This document shows positions 37,368 to 45,524 of a stretch of DNA of 64,000 bases, piece after piece (within the stretch, counting starts at the first letter, position 1; each line of letters begins with the position of its first letter). Position numbers and translations under genes: made by a program. The DNA comes from Comamonadaceae bacterium (lineage in GTDB: Bacteria > Pseudomonadota > Gammaproteobacteria > Burkholderiales > Burkholderiaceae_C), in assembly GCA_021299875.1 (NCBI GenBank), contig JAJTEW010000001.1, forward strand, positions 1 through 64,000, in the 5' to 3' direction. The notes beneath the pieces are model-generated. The model searched no databases. It was not told the DNA's origin and saw only the letters and a program-made list of their open reading frames with translations.

Positions 37368-38260
37368 CAGATTTTCCTCGCTTGGATGCGCTGAAAAAGG
37401 CCCTCGGGTCGGAACATCAGCACCACGGCCATGGCGATGTAGATGCTGAAGAGCTCGGCCGCAGGCCAGGTGTGCACCGCCAGAGCACGGGCAAGACCCA
37501 CGATCACAGCACCAATGGCCGCGCCCTCGATGCTGCCAAGTCCGCCAATGATGACCACTGCGAACGAGACGATGATCACGCCGGAGGCCAGCCCTGGTTG
37601 AACAGAAATCATGGGTGAAGTCATGGCACCGGCCAACGAAGCCAAAAAGATACCGAACATGAATGCCAGCGTACAAACTCGCGCCACATTGATGCCCATG
37701 CTGGCCGCGATTTCATTGCTGTGGATCACCGCCAGCACGATCTTGCCGGTACGGGTGCGGTTCAGGCCCCACCAAACACCCAGGCCACACACAATTGCAA
37801 AGCCAATCAGGATGAAGTCGTAGCCCACATAAGACATGATTCCAATGTCGAGCACACCGAACAACATGTAGGGCTCTGTCACGTAATAGGGCACGGCGCC
37901 CCAGATCAACTTGGTCACATCTTCCAGGATCAGGAACAACGCATAGGTGACCAGTACCAGCAACACTTCATCGCGCCCATAAAACGAACGCAGCAACACC
38001 CGCTCGACCAAGGGTGCCAGCAAAAGAGAGACCGCCAAAGCAGCCAGCAGCATGAACAGCAGGGACCAAGCCGGCGACATGCCAGCGCCCACTGACCAAG
38101 CGACAAAGGAAGCTGTGACGTAGGCGCCCACCGCGTAGAAGCTGCCGTGCGCAATGTTCAAAATTTTCAGGACGCCGAAAATCAGCGTCAGCCCCAAGGC
38201 CACGATGAAGAGCCAGGAGGCATAAATAATGCCGTCAAAAAGGATGGTGAGTGCAAGCAT
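37367..38260 (-). CDS. livH: Branched-chain amino acid-type ABC transporter permease LivH
   Basis: A 297-residue inner-membrane permease with about eight helices. The N-terminal LTLIFGVLKILNIAHGSFYAVGAY is the LivH signature and the C-terminal GGLGSIEGAAIGAVIVGLARAL is also typical. It is separated from the livK stop by 150 bp that contains a strong hairpin with a TTCG loop, an arrangement that lets the binding protein be made in excess over the membrane subunits. Confidence 0.93.
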   Translation of the reverse strand: MLALTILFDGIIYASWLFIVALGLTLIFGVLKILNIAHGSFYAVGAYVTASFVAWSVGAGMSPAWSLLFMLLAALAVSLLLAPLVERVLLRSFYGRDEVLLVLVTYALFLILEDVTKLIWGAVPYYVTEPYMLFGVLDIGIMSYVGYDFILIGFAIVCGLGVWWGLNRTRTGKIVLAVIHSNEIAASMGINVARVCTLAFMFGIFLASLAGAMTSPMISVQPGLASGVIIVSFAVVIIGGLGSIEGAAIGAVIVGLARALAVHTWPAAELFSIYIAMAVVLMFRPEGLFQRIQARKI

Positions 38261-38347
38261 GTGGGATTCCGCCCCAAGTGAAGGACCGCTGATGAAACCA
38301 GGGCCGACACCATCGGTCTCGGCCAGGACAACTCACACGTCAACCCA

Positions 38348-38371
38348 TGCCCCTCTGCGAACAGAGGGGCA
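38348..38371 (-). promoter_or_regulatory. Intercistronic hairpin with TTCG tetraloop between livK and livH
   Basis: TGCCCCTCTG (38348-38357) pairs perfectly with CAGAGGGGCA (38362-38371). Read on the transcribed minus strand, the loop is TTCG, an extra-stable tetraloop. There is no T tract after it, so it is more likely to block 3'-exonucleases and protect the livK message, or attenuate partly, than to terminate fully. Confidence 0.7.
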
Positions 38372-38410
38372 CAAAACAAACGAGGAGGAAAGTCGTTGGA
38401 ACGACTCAGA

Positions 38411-39715
38411 TCAGCACTTGGCGCCTTTGAAACCGCTCTTGATCCAGTCTTCGGTTTTCATATTGGCAGGTGGATTCACGCACTCGGCTGGAAAACGCAT
38501 GATGTCCACCAAATCAACCCGCTTCTTCTCAGGGTTGAACTTGGTGCGACCAATCGCCGTGTCCTGAATCGCCTGATGACCCTTGCCATTGACCATGCGG
38601 ATCATTCCAGCGGGTGACTCCCAAGACAGGCCTCGCATGGCGGCAGCCAGTTGCTCGTGATTGGGTTTCTTGCCACCGTTAGCAGCCATGGCCTTTTCTA
38701 CAGCCAGCTTCAAACCCATCAGGCCTTGGGCCATTCGATAGGGTGCTTGCACAGGAATCACCTTCTCGCGGTCCTCGTACAACTTGAACCACCAGCGGTT
38801 CAGCGGTGTGTCAGGCGACATCAAACCGTAAGCGCCACGAGCCCCCAAAATCACGCCATCGGGCATCTTGTTACCCAACCCTGGCAACACATGGTCGCCC
38901 GCCGACAGGATCAGCTGCGAGCGACGCATCACACCGCGTGGTGCCGCTTGCAAAATGAATGACTGCAAATCGCCCCCCCACAAACTGGAGTGTGTCACCG
39001 TGGCCGGTGAAGACAGTAGAGAAGAAATTTCGGTGCCGTACTGTCCTGCACCGAACTTGGGTCTCAGGTCCTGCCCTGTCTTGGCTTGCGGGAACAGTTG
39101 CTCAGCTGTCAGCTGGAAATCCTTGAGCGAATCGTGCCCCCAGGCGTAGTCCTGGTTGATGTAGTTGATGGAGTCGACTTTGATGTTCTTGGCCTTAAGG
39201 TAGAGGCCAAGCGACACGTTGTCCATTGCCGCGTGCGCTGCGGTACGGAACACGTAGTTGTACTCGCGCTCTTCAAAAATGCGCGGTGTTCCACAGTCGT
39301 ACAAAATCAGAAAACGCTTCATCTCTTCGGCCACGGGAGCCACCGCCAGACAGTCGCCGGAACCCACGTAACCCACCACAGCATCTACCTTCTCGCGGTC
39401 GTACAGGTTGCGCATTTCCTGCACCTGCTTGGTCGCACCACCGGCTTCATCGACGTAGATGGCTTCGATCTTCATACCGCCAAAACCCTTGACGTTGTAG
39501 GGTGCAGGGGCCTGACCGTTGTTAAATGCCTCGACCAACAACTTGGCACCATTGACCGCCGGAATGCCGAAGCTGTCCGCCGCCTGTCCCGAGAGAAAGC
39601 TCACAATGCCGACGCGAAATGTTTCCTGAGCCTGAGCTTGACTGGATAAACCAGAACCCAGCAAGATAGCAGCACCGACCGCTGACAACTTCACCAACAG
39701 TTTGTTTCGTTTCAT
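38411..39715 (-). CDS. livK: Liv-type ABC transporter periplasmic binding protein
   Basis: A 434-residue secreted type-1 binding protein. The ATG at 39715 is used because a signal peptide follows (MKRNKLLVKL to SQAQAQ, cleavage near residue 28) with AGGAGA upstream. Mature ETFRVGIVSFLSGQAADSFGIPAVNGAKLLVEAFN begins the Peripla_BP_6 fold. Two cysteine-containing segments (SGDCLAV, LYDCGTPRIFEE) lie in the ligand-proximal half. At 434 residues it is longer than true LivK (about 370), as seen in receptors for aromatic or cyclic acids. First gene of the liv-acyl-CoA synthetase operon. Confidence 0.9.
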   Translation of the reverse strand: MKRNKLLVKLSAVGAAILLGSGLSSQAQAQETFRVGIVSFLSGQAADSFGIPAVNGAKLLVEAFNNGQAPAPYNVKGFGGMKIEAIYVDEAGGATKQVQEMRNLYDREKVDAVVGYVGSGDCLAVAPVAEEMKRFLILYDCGTPRIFEEREYNYVFRTAAHAAMDNVSLGLYLKAKNIKVDSINYINQDYAWGHDSLKDFQLTAEQLFPQAKTGQDLRPKFGAGQYGTEISSLLSSPATVTHSSLWGGDLQSFILQAAPRGVMRRSQLILSAGDHVLPGLGNKMPDGVILGARGAYGLMSPDTPLNRWWFKLYEDREKVIPVQAPYRMAQGLMGLKLAVEKAMAANGGKKPNHEQLAAAMRGLSWESPAGMIRMVNGKGHQAIQDTAIGRTKFNPEKKRVDLVDIMRFPAECVNPPANMKTEDWIKSGFKGAKC

Positions 39716-40071
39716 CACTTGTCTCCTAGATTTATTGAATTGTCCGCAAACCCCTGAGCCGATATGTCCACAGAGCCCATCGATCCGGTTCAAACGCGCC
39801 CAATGCATTCATTGAGCATTCCCAGAGTCTTCAGCATTGCGCTGGGCGACCCGTGGTTAAAGCATCCTATATTTGGGCATTCGCAAAACTTGTCCCAGCT
39901 GAGACATACATGTAAACCCTAATGACCGAGACCCCAATAGAATTTGACGAAGTGGGATTCGACTCCGATTCAAGTCAAAAATGAACCCCTCCAGTCCCGA
40001 CTTGGCCGTGTTGCCGACGCGTTTGCGCGGCGCGGCAATAGCGCACCATTCGGTGCAAAATGCCAGCAGAC
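39716..40071. other. 356-bp intergenic region between the Crp/Fnr gene and livK
   Basis: This is the only gap above 300 bp. Both flanking genes run leftward. It should contain the livK promoter. I see the TGTC-N8-GACA dyad at 39891-39906, AT-richer DNA around 39865-39880, and no believable ORF with coding character, no terminator and no RNA gene. Confidence 0.6.
39891..39906. promoter_or_regulatory. 16-bp dyad TGTCCCAGCTGAGACA, candidate activator site for the liv operon
   Basis: Seven of eight positions pair across the centre (only the fifth and twelfth mismatch). It lies 176-191 bp upstream of livK. The 16-bp length with TG..CA ends matches the geometry of Crp-family sites, and a Crp/Fnr regulator is encoded immediately upstream, but the half-site TGTC is not the classical TGTGA or TTGAT. 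Binding partner unproven. Confidence 0.4.
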
Positions 40072-40707
40072 TCACACCCCAGCCAACTCCCTCAGGGCTT
40101 GGGGGTTCGGCAGACCCAACACACGGCCTCCGCCGCTGATGAGTTGGCGCTCGCGCAAGTGGCGCAACACGCGGGAGAAGGTTTCGGGAGCGATGCCCAG
40201 TTGGGCGGCAATCGTGCGCTTGCGCTGCGTGAACTTCACGGCCAAGCCCCCCAACAGCTCGTCGGGTTGGGCATGTCGCAAGAGCCATTCGGCACAACGG
40301 GCATCGGCGTCTTTGGCCAGGCGACTCACACCCATTTCAATTTGTTGGCGCTGCGAACGCGCCATGTCCATGAGCAAGTTCTGCGAGGCCTCGGGCAAGG
40401 CTTGCACCTCGGCCACAAAGTCGTCCACGCTCACGTACTGCACATGCACCTCGGTCTCAGCCACCGCATCGACCGCGTGAGGCAAGGCCAATAGGCCCGA
40501 AGCGGCTTCAAGCCAAAACGGTCCCTCGACCACGCCCAACTGGTGCGCCATGAGGCCGTCCGCCATCACACCCAGCACCACGCGCCCCTGCATGACGTGC
40601 ACGATATGGTCCACAGCATCGCCTCGGTGCAGCAACACGGTGCCTGCCCCCAAAAGGGTTAAGGGTGCAGCGGGCTCGGGCAAGGGAGGCAAAGTGGTAT
40701 CCAACAT
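40072..40707 (-). CDS. Crp/Fnr-family transcriptional regulator
   Basis: A 211-residue regulator starting at the ATG at 40707. Residues about 15-115 form a cyclic-nucleotide-binding-type beta-roll (LLGAGTVLLHRGDAVDHIVHVMQGRVVLGV). The C-terminal winged helix includes FTQRKRTIAAQLGIAPETFSRVLRHLRERQLI. There is no N-terminal cysteine cluster, so it is not an oxygen-sensing FNR, although the recognition helix ETFSR resembles FNR's. The sensor domain lacks an obvious cAMP phosphate cassette. It could act on the dyad upstream of livK. The final GGGRVLGLPNPQALRELAGV is a normal family end. Confidence 0.88.
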   Translation of the reverse strand: MLDTTLPPLPEPAAPLTLLGAGTVLLHRGDAVDHIVHVMQGRVVLGVMADGLMAHQLGVVEGPFWLEAASGLLALPHAVDAVAETEVHVQYVSVDDFVAEVQALPEASQNLLMDMARSQRQQIEMGVSRLAKDADARCAEWLLRHAQPDELLGGLAVKFTQRKRTIAAQLGIAPETFSRVLRHLRERQLISGGGRVLGLPNPQALRELAGV

Positions 40708-40774
40708 GGTGGTTCCGAATGTGCCAGAGCCCCAAGCTGAGAGCTTTGACACAAATCAATGAGGCTCCATCACA

Positions 40775-42082
40775 TCACACCACCAAGATCGCCCTAAAGT
40801 CGTTCACATTGGTGTGGGTCGGCCCCGTGATGACCAAATCGCCCAAAGGCTCAAAAAAACCATAAGCGTCGTTGCGCTGCAAATGATCGGCCACTTTATG
40901 CCCCAAAGCGGCAGCGCGCGACAGCGTGTCGGGCGCCACTTGCGCCCCGGCGTTGTCTTCGATGCCATCGATGCCATCGGTATCAGCCGCTAAGGCCCAC
41001 ACACCCGCTTGGCCCTGCAGGGCCTCGGCCAGGCCCATGCAAAACTCCCCCGCCCGCCCGCCGCGCCCACGTGGCGAACTAGCAGGCTGGGACTTGATGG
41101 TCACGGTGGTTTCGCCGCCGCTCAGAATCACACAAGGCTTGGTGAAGGGCCCCAGGCCCTTGGCCGCTGCACGGGCCAGTGCCGCGTGCACTTTGGCCAC
41201 ATCGCGCGACTCGCCTTCGATCTCGTCGCTCAGGATGTAAGCATGCAAGCCCATGGCACGCGCAGCAGTGGCTGCGGCCTCGAGCGACTGCTGGGGCGTG
41301 GCGATCATGTGCACGCTGTGACCTGTAAAGACATCCGAGCCGGGCTTGGGCGTTTCCCAAACACCCGACTGCAAGGCCTGCAGCACCGTGTCCGGCACCG
41401 TGATGGCGTAGCGTTTGAGAATGGCCAGCGCATCGGCGCAGGTGCTGGCATCCGGCACGGTGGGGCCGCTGGCGATGATGGACGGATCGTCGCCCGGCAC
41501 ATCGCTGATGGTGAGTGTGACCACCCGCGCAGGGCTACATGCTGCCGCCAAGCGTCCGCCTTTGATGCGCGAGAGGTGTTTGCGCAAGCAGTTCATTTCA
41601 GAAATATTGGCACCGCTGGCGAGCAGCTGGCGGTTGATGTCTTGCTTGAGCTGCAAGCTGATGCCGTCGGCTGGCAAAGTCAGCAAAGACGAGCCCCCGC
41701 CCGAGATCAGGCACAGCACCAGGTCGTCGGCAGTCAGGTCTTGCGTGAGTTCCAAAATGCGTTCGGCTGCTTGCAAGCCCGCTGCATCGGGCACGGGATG
41801 AGCTGCCTCGACCACCTCGATGCGCTCGGGCAATCCCGCCGGACGTGGGGGCGTGTGGCCATAGCGCGTGACCACCAGGCCCGACAGGGGCGCATCAGCT
41901 GGCCACAGGGCCTCAACCGCTTGCGCCATCGCCCCGCCCGCTTTGCCAGCACCCAGCACCAAGGTGCGCCCCTTGGCAGGATCTGGCGGGACAGGCAAAT
42001 GGGCCGCCGTGTTGTGCAAGGGCAAGGCACGTTGCACCGCCACATCGTAAAGGTGGCGCAACATGGTTTGAGGATCGGTCAT
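40775..42082 (-). CDS. ttuD: Glycerate 2-kinase / hydroxypyruvate reductase-type protein TtuD
   Basis: A 435-residue MOFRL/DUF4147 family protein. The N-terminal VLGAGKAGGAMAQAVE and the LCLISGGGSSLLTLPADG nucleotide loop, the EMNCLRKHLSRIKGGRLA motif, TLTISDVPGDDPSIIASGPTVPD and the C-terminal AADTDGIDGIEDNAGA are all present. In tartrate-utilisation operons this protein is TtuD, originally annotated as hydroxypyruvate reductase and now usually considered glycerate 2-kinase. It is the last gene of the ttuC-Bug-ttuD unit, converting the glycerate made from tartrate into 2-phosphoglycerate. Confidence 0.9.
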   Translation of the reverse strand: MTDPQTMLRHLYDVAVQRALPLHNTAAHLPVPPDPAKGRTLVLGAGKAGGAMAQAVEALWPADAPLSGLVVTRYGHTPPRPAGLPERIEVVEAAHPVPDAAGLQAAERILELTQDLTADDLVLCLISGGGSSLLTLPADGISLQLKQDINRQLLASGANISEMNCLRKHLSRIKGGRLAAACSPARVVTLTISDVPGDDPSIIASGPTVPDASTCADALAILKRYAITVPDTVLQALQSGVWETPKPGSDVFTGHSVHMIATPQQSLEAAATAARAMGLHAYILSDEIEGESRDVAKVHAALARAAAKGLGPFTKPCVILSGGETTVTIKSQPASSPRGRGGRAGEFCMGLAEALQGQAGVWALAADTDGIDGIEDNAGAQVAPDTLSRAAALGHKVADHLQRNDAYGFFEPLGDLVITGPTHTNVNDFRAILVV

Positions 42083-42193
42083 GGGCGTATCGGCTCAAGC
42101 AAAGAAAACCCGAGGATAAAGGCATTTATGCCCAACGCCGTGGGCCACCAACCCCACGCCCGAGCATGGCGTTGAACCGGACTGGACCGCTGC

Positions 42194-42206
42194 GTCTTCA
42201 GAAGAC
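42194..42206. promoter_or_regulatory. Perfect short inverted repeat between the Bug gene and ttuD
   Basis: GTCTTC-A-GAAGAC is a perfect 13-bp palindrome in the 149-bp gap between the Bug stop and the ttuD start. It could be a regulator site for a secondary ttuD promoter. No supporting promoter elements are clear. Confidence 0.25.
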
Positions 42207-42231
42207 AGCAACGGCCCCATGCAACTCGGTT

Positions 42232-43221
42232 TCAATCCGCGTAAATGCCGCCGGCCCGGATGACAGGCGCCCACTTGGCCACTTCAGAGATCACAAAATT
42301 TTTGTGCCCTGCAGGGTCATTGCGTGCATCCGTGATCACGGTGGCGCCACCGCCTTCTTGCTTGCGGATGAAGTCCTGGTCTTTGACGGCCGCCTTGAGG
42401 GCATCATTGAGTTTCTTCAAGACCGGAGCAGGCGTTCCCTTGGGTGCATACAAACCCTGCCAGATGGTGACCGAGAAGTCCTTGAGTCCAGCCTCTTGCA
42501 TGGTGGGTGAATCTTTGAGGGCCGCAGCAGTCAATCGGGTGGGCGTGGTCACTGCATAAGACTTGACTTTTTTACCCTCAATCTGAGGGATGGTGGTCGT
42601 GGTCTGGTCGCACATCAAGTCCACCTGGCCGCCAATCAAATCGGTCATCGCAGGCGCTGTGCCTTTGTAGGGCACCGAAGTCATGTCCACCTTGATGGTG
42701 GATTGGAACAACATGCCGCACAGGTGAGAGGCTGAACCGGGCCCCGCGTTGGCGATGTTGATCTTGCCTTTGTTGGCCTGAATCCACCCCATCAACTCGG
42801 TCATGTTGTTGGCAGGCAAACTGGGGCGACCGATCAGGTTCATTGGGTTTTCGCTGACCATGCCCAGGTACTCAAAATCCCGTTCGACGTTGTAGGGCAA
42901 GTTGCGGAAAAAGGTCGGCAAAGTCGCTTGGGCGATGTGCGTGAACAAGAGGGTGTAGCCGTCCGCTGGGGCTTTGGCCACTTTGTTCGCGCCGATCGAG
43001 CCCGATGCACCCGCAGAGTTATCGATCACGATGCTGTGACCGCCCATGAACTTGCTCATGGATTGCGCCAGGTCTCTCGCCGCCTTGTCGGTCGGGCCAC
43101 CCGCCGCATAGGGCAAAACAAAGGTGATGACTTTGTTCGCCACAGGGTAATCCTGCGCCATCACGTTGGCAGAGACCATGGCTGCACAGGCCAGGGCTAC
43201 GGAGAGGAACTTGGATGTCAT
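42232..43221 (-). CDS. Bug-family (TctC-like) periplasmic solute-binding protein in the tartrate cluster
   Basis: A 329-residue secreted binding protein beginning at the ATG at 43221 with AAAGG upstream; an in-frame TTG two codons earlier is less likely. The signal peptide ends near NVMAQ. Bug motifs are YPVANKVITFVLPYAAGGPTDKAAR, SIVIDNSAGASGSIGA, SVPYKGTAPAMTDLIGGQ and DSPTMQEAGLKDF. It replaces the MFS permease TtuB found in classical tartrate operons, suggesting tartrate or a similar hydroxy-diacid as ligand. The membrane partner is not encoded here; TctAB at 48959-50988 could serve it. Confidence 0.92.
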   Translation of the reverse strand: MTSKFLSVALACAAMVSANVMAQDYPVANKVITFVLPYAAGGPTDKAARDLAQSMSKFMGGHSIVIDNSAGASGSIGANKVAKAPADGYTLLFTHIAQATLPTFFRNLPYNVERDFEYLGMVSENPMNLIGRPSLPANNMTELMGWIQANKGKINIANAGPGSASHLCGMLFQSTIKVDMTSVPYKGTAPAMTDLIGGQVDLMCDQTTTTIPQIEGKKVKSYAVTTPTRLTAAALKDSPTMQEAGLKDFSVTIWQGLYAPKGTPAPVLKKLNDALKAAVKDQDFIRKQEGGGATVITDARNDPAGHKNFVISEVAKWAPVIRAGGIYAD

Positions 43222-43306
43222 GTTCAAACCTTTCGTGATTGAGGGACGGTAAAAAAATCGATCAGTCTAGTCAATGATATGCGCCGCTAAAACTTGAGCC
43301 CAGGAA

Positions 43307-44371
43307 TCAGACCAAGGCCTTGCAAACGGCAGCCGTCACTTCAGCGGTCCGTGCTTGGCCACCCAAATCACCGGTGTGCAAGGCAGGATTGGCCGTGACG
43401 CGCTCGATGACGGCCATCAGGCGCTGCGCCGCGGCAGGCTCGCCAATGTGCTCGAGCAGCATGACCACCGACCAGAAGGTACCCACCGGGTTGGCCAAGC
43501 CCTTGCCCATGATGTCAAAGGCCGAGCCGTGGATGGGTTCGAACATGCTGGGGTAGCGGCGCTCGGGGTCGATGTTGCCGGTGGGCGCAATGCCCAGGCT
43601 GCCCGCCAAAGCGGCCGCTAAATCGCTCAGGATGTCGGCATGCAAGTTGGTGGCCACGATGGTGTCCAGCGTCGCCGGACGGTTGACCATGCGGGCCGTG
43701 GCAGCGTCCACCAACTCCTTGTCCCACTTGACGTCAGGGAACTCTTTGGACACCTGCACGGCGATTTCATCCCACATGACCATGGCGTGGCGCTGTGCGT
43801 TGCTTTTGGTCACCACCGTCAGCAGTTGGCGTGGGCGCGACTGGGCCAGCCTGAAGGCATAGCGCAAGATGCGCTCCACCCCGGTGCGGGTCATGATGGA
43901 CACATCGGTGGCTGCCTCGATCGGATGGCCTTGGTGCACTCGGCCGCCCACGCCCGAGTACTCGCCTTCGGAGTTTTCACGCACGATGACCCAGTCCAGG
44001 TCCTTGGGGGTGCAGCGCTTCAAAGGGGCGTCAATGCCGGGCAGGATGCGCGTGGGGCGCACGTTGGCGTACTGGTCAAAGCCCTGGCAGATTTTCAGGC
44101 GCAGGCCCCACAGGGTGATGTGATCAGGGATGTGCGGGTCACCGGCCGAGCCAAACAGGATGGCATCTTTGTCACGCAAGGCGTCCAGGCCATCGGCGGG
44201 CATCATCACGCCGTGCTGGCGGTAGTAGTCACCGCCCCAGTCAAAATTTTCAAACTCAAATGTGAATTGGCCACAGGCTTTGGCCAAGGCCTGCATGACT
44301 TCTTGCCCTGCTGGAACGACTTCTTTGCCAATGCCGTCTCCGGGGATGGTGGCGATGCGGTAGGTTTTCAT
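43307..44371 (-). CDS. ttuC: Tartrate dehydrogenase / D-malate dehydrogenase (decarboxylating)
   Basis: A 354-residue member of the isocitrate/isopropylmalate dehydrogenase family. The ATG at 44371 gives the family N-terminus KTYRIATIPGDGIGKEVVPAG. Substrate and metal residues lie in VRENSEGEYSGVGGRVHQG, TVVTKSNAQRHAMVMWDE and ATNLHADILSDLAAALAGSLGIAPTGNI; the NADP/NAD-binding EPIHGSAFDIMGKGLANPVGTFWSVVMLLEH follows. The EYSGVGGR wording is typical of TtuC/YeaU-type tartrate and D-malate enzymes. First gene of the unit with Bug and ttuD, divergent from a LysR gene. Confidence 0.92.
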   Translation of the reverse strand: MKTYRIATIPGDGIGKEVVPAGQEVMQALAKACGQFTFEFENFDWGGDYYRQHGVMMPADGLDALRDKDAILFGSAGDPHIPDHITLWGLRLKICQGFDQYANVRPTRILPGIDAPLKRCTPKDLDWVIVRENSEGEYSGVGGRVHQGHPIEAATDVSIMTRTGVERILRYAFRLAQSRPRQLLTVVTKSNAQRHAMVMWDEIAVQVSKEFPDVKWDKELVDAATARMVNRPATLDTIVATNLHADILSDLAAALAGSLGIAPTGNIDPERRYPSMFEPIHGSAFDIMGKGLANPVGTFWSVVMLLEHIGEPAAAQRLMAVIERVTANPALHTGDLGGQARTAEVTAAVCKALV

Positions 44372-44473
44372 GGGGTACTGCGTTGAAAAGGAAAAAATCA
44401 AAGGGTCATTGTGTGGCGTCCAACGCTCAACAAAAGCCATAAAATTCAAATCACCGTTAACTTTTACTCAACA

Positions 44474-45412
44474 ATGGAACCCCGCCTGCAAGCCGCCGAT
44501 CTGGGCTTTTTCTCCGCCTTGGCCATGGCCGGAAGTCTGAGCGCTGCCGCGCGAGAGATGCGCATCACCACGGCTGCCGTCAGCAAACGCCTGTCACAAA
44601 TGGAGACCCGCCTGGGCTTGCCCTTGGTCAACCGCACCACCAGGCGCATGAGCCTGACGGTGGAAGGCGAGACCGTACTCCGCCACGCGCGCAGCATCTT
44701 GACCGAAATGGCCGACCTGGAGCAGCAGCTGGGTGCCAGCCGCTCCACGCCCAGCGGCCTGTTGCGGGTAAATGCGACCTTGGGTTTTGGGCGCAGCCAC
44801 ATCGGTCCTTTGATCAGCCGCTTTGTTCAGCAATACCCCCAAGTCGATGCGCAACTCCAGTTGTCGGCAGACCCTCCGTCACTCACCGACGATGCCTTTG
44901 ATGTCTGTATCCGCTTTGGGCCACCGCCTGACACACGCGTCATCGCCAAGAAAATTGCCACCAACCAGCGGCTGTTGTGCGCTTCACCGGCCTATGTTGC
45001 CCTGCATGGCGAGCCCAAAACACCCACCGACTTGGCGCAGCACAACTTCATCAGCATTCGCCAAGGGGGAGAGGCCTATGGGGTGATCAAACTCGCCAAA
45101 GGCAGGCAGGGCAAAGCCCAGACGGTCAAAACACGCGGCAACCTGACCACCAACGACGGCAGCATTGCCGTGCAATGGGCGCTGGACGGTCACGGCATTT
45201 TGCTGCGTGCCGAATGGGACATCCGGCACCATTTGGCGCAAGGACAACTGCTGCAATTGATGCCACAGTTCCACACACCCGATGCCGACATTTACGCCAT
45301 TTACCCTGCGCAACACAAGGCAGCGGCCAGGGTCAGGGCCTTTGTGGACTTTGTGGCCGAGGCGTTCAAAACAGCCCGCACGGAGCTCGCGCCGAGCGCC
45401 ATTAAAATCTGA
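44474..45412 (+). CDS. ttuA: LysR-family transcriptional regulator of the tartrate cluster (TtuA-like)
   Basis: A 312-residue LTTR with the helix-turn-helix LGFFSALAMAGSLSAAAREMRITTAAVSKRLSQMETRLGLPLVNRTTRRMSLT at residues about 10-62. The ATG at 44474 is chosen because the preceding open frame lacks coding character. It is divergent from ttuC with 102 bp between starts, the usual arrangement for TtuA. A TTGA-N11-TCAA element (44383-44401), the LTTR T-N11-A pattern, lies just upstream of ttuC. Named by context and family; direct identity to TtuA not tested. Confidence 0.85.
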   Translation: MEPRLQAADLGFFSALAMAGSLSAAAREMRITTAAVSKRLSQMETRLGLPLVNRTTRRMSLTVEGETVLRHARSILTEMADLEQQLGASRSTPSGLLRVNATLGFGRSHIGPLISRFVQQYPQVDAQLQLSADPPSLTDDAFDVCIRFGPPPDTRVIAKKIATNQRLLCASPAYVALHGEPKTPTDLAQHNFISIRQGGEAYGVIKLAKGRQGKAQTVKTRGNLTTNDGSIAVQWALDGHGILLRAEWDIRHHLAQGQLLQLMPQFHTPDADIYAIYPAQHKAAARVRAFVDFVAEAFKTARTELAPSAIKI

Positions 45413-45441
45413 ACTTCAGCACAGCCCGGGACGCTCGGCAA

Positions 45442-45523
45442 CGCGGTGCTCGCCCTACCCCGCTACATGCGGGCACCAGGGGATTCGGCCGCGACTTGTT
45501 TCACCCCTAGCCCAGGACAAGTC
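45442..45523 (+). promoter_or_regulatory. Candidate NMT1-type (xanthine/urate) riboswitch upstream of 8-oxoguanine deaminase
   Basis: The leader folds as one extended hairpin with two internal loops: P1 CGCGG (45442-45446) with CCGCG (45489-45493); P2 CCCT (45453-45456) with AGGG (45478-45481); P3 CCCGC (45459-45463) with GCGGG (45469-45473), loop TACAT. The internal loops are TGCTCG opposite GATTCGG, and AC opposite CACC. A linear hairpin with conserved internal loops is the architecture described for NMT1 RNAs, which bind xanthine and uric acid and are associated with purine-oxidation genes in proteobacteria. Downstream, GACTTGT (45493-45499) can pair with ACAAGTC (45517-45523), trapping the AGGA ribosome site. 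The downstream product makes urate from 8-oxoguanine, which fits. Confidence 0.65.
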
Positions 45524-45524
45524 C

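Noticed and set aside
37368..37676. N-terminal extension of LivM into livH
   Set aside because: The extension is nonsense (Cys/His/Arg-rich) and the ATG at 37367 overlaps the livH stop as TGATG, the normal coupled start.
39740..39880. Possible sigma-54 (-24/-12) promoter upstream of livK, suggested by the distant dyad
   Set aside because: I could not find GG-N10-GC with acceptable flanking matches on the minus strand; only weak partial hits.
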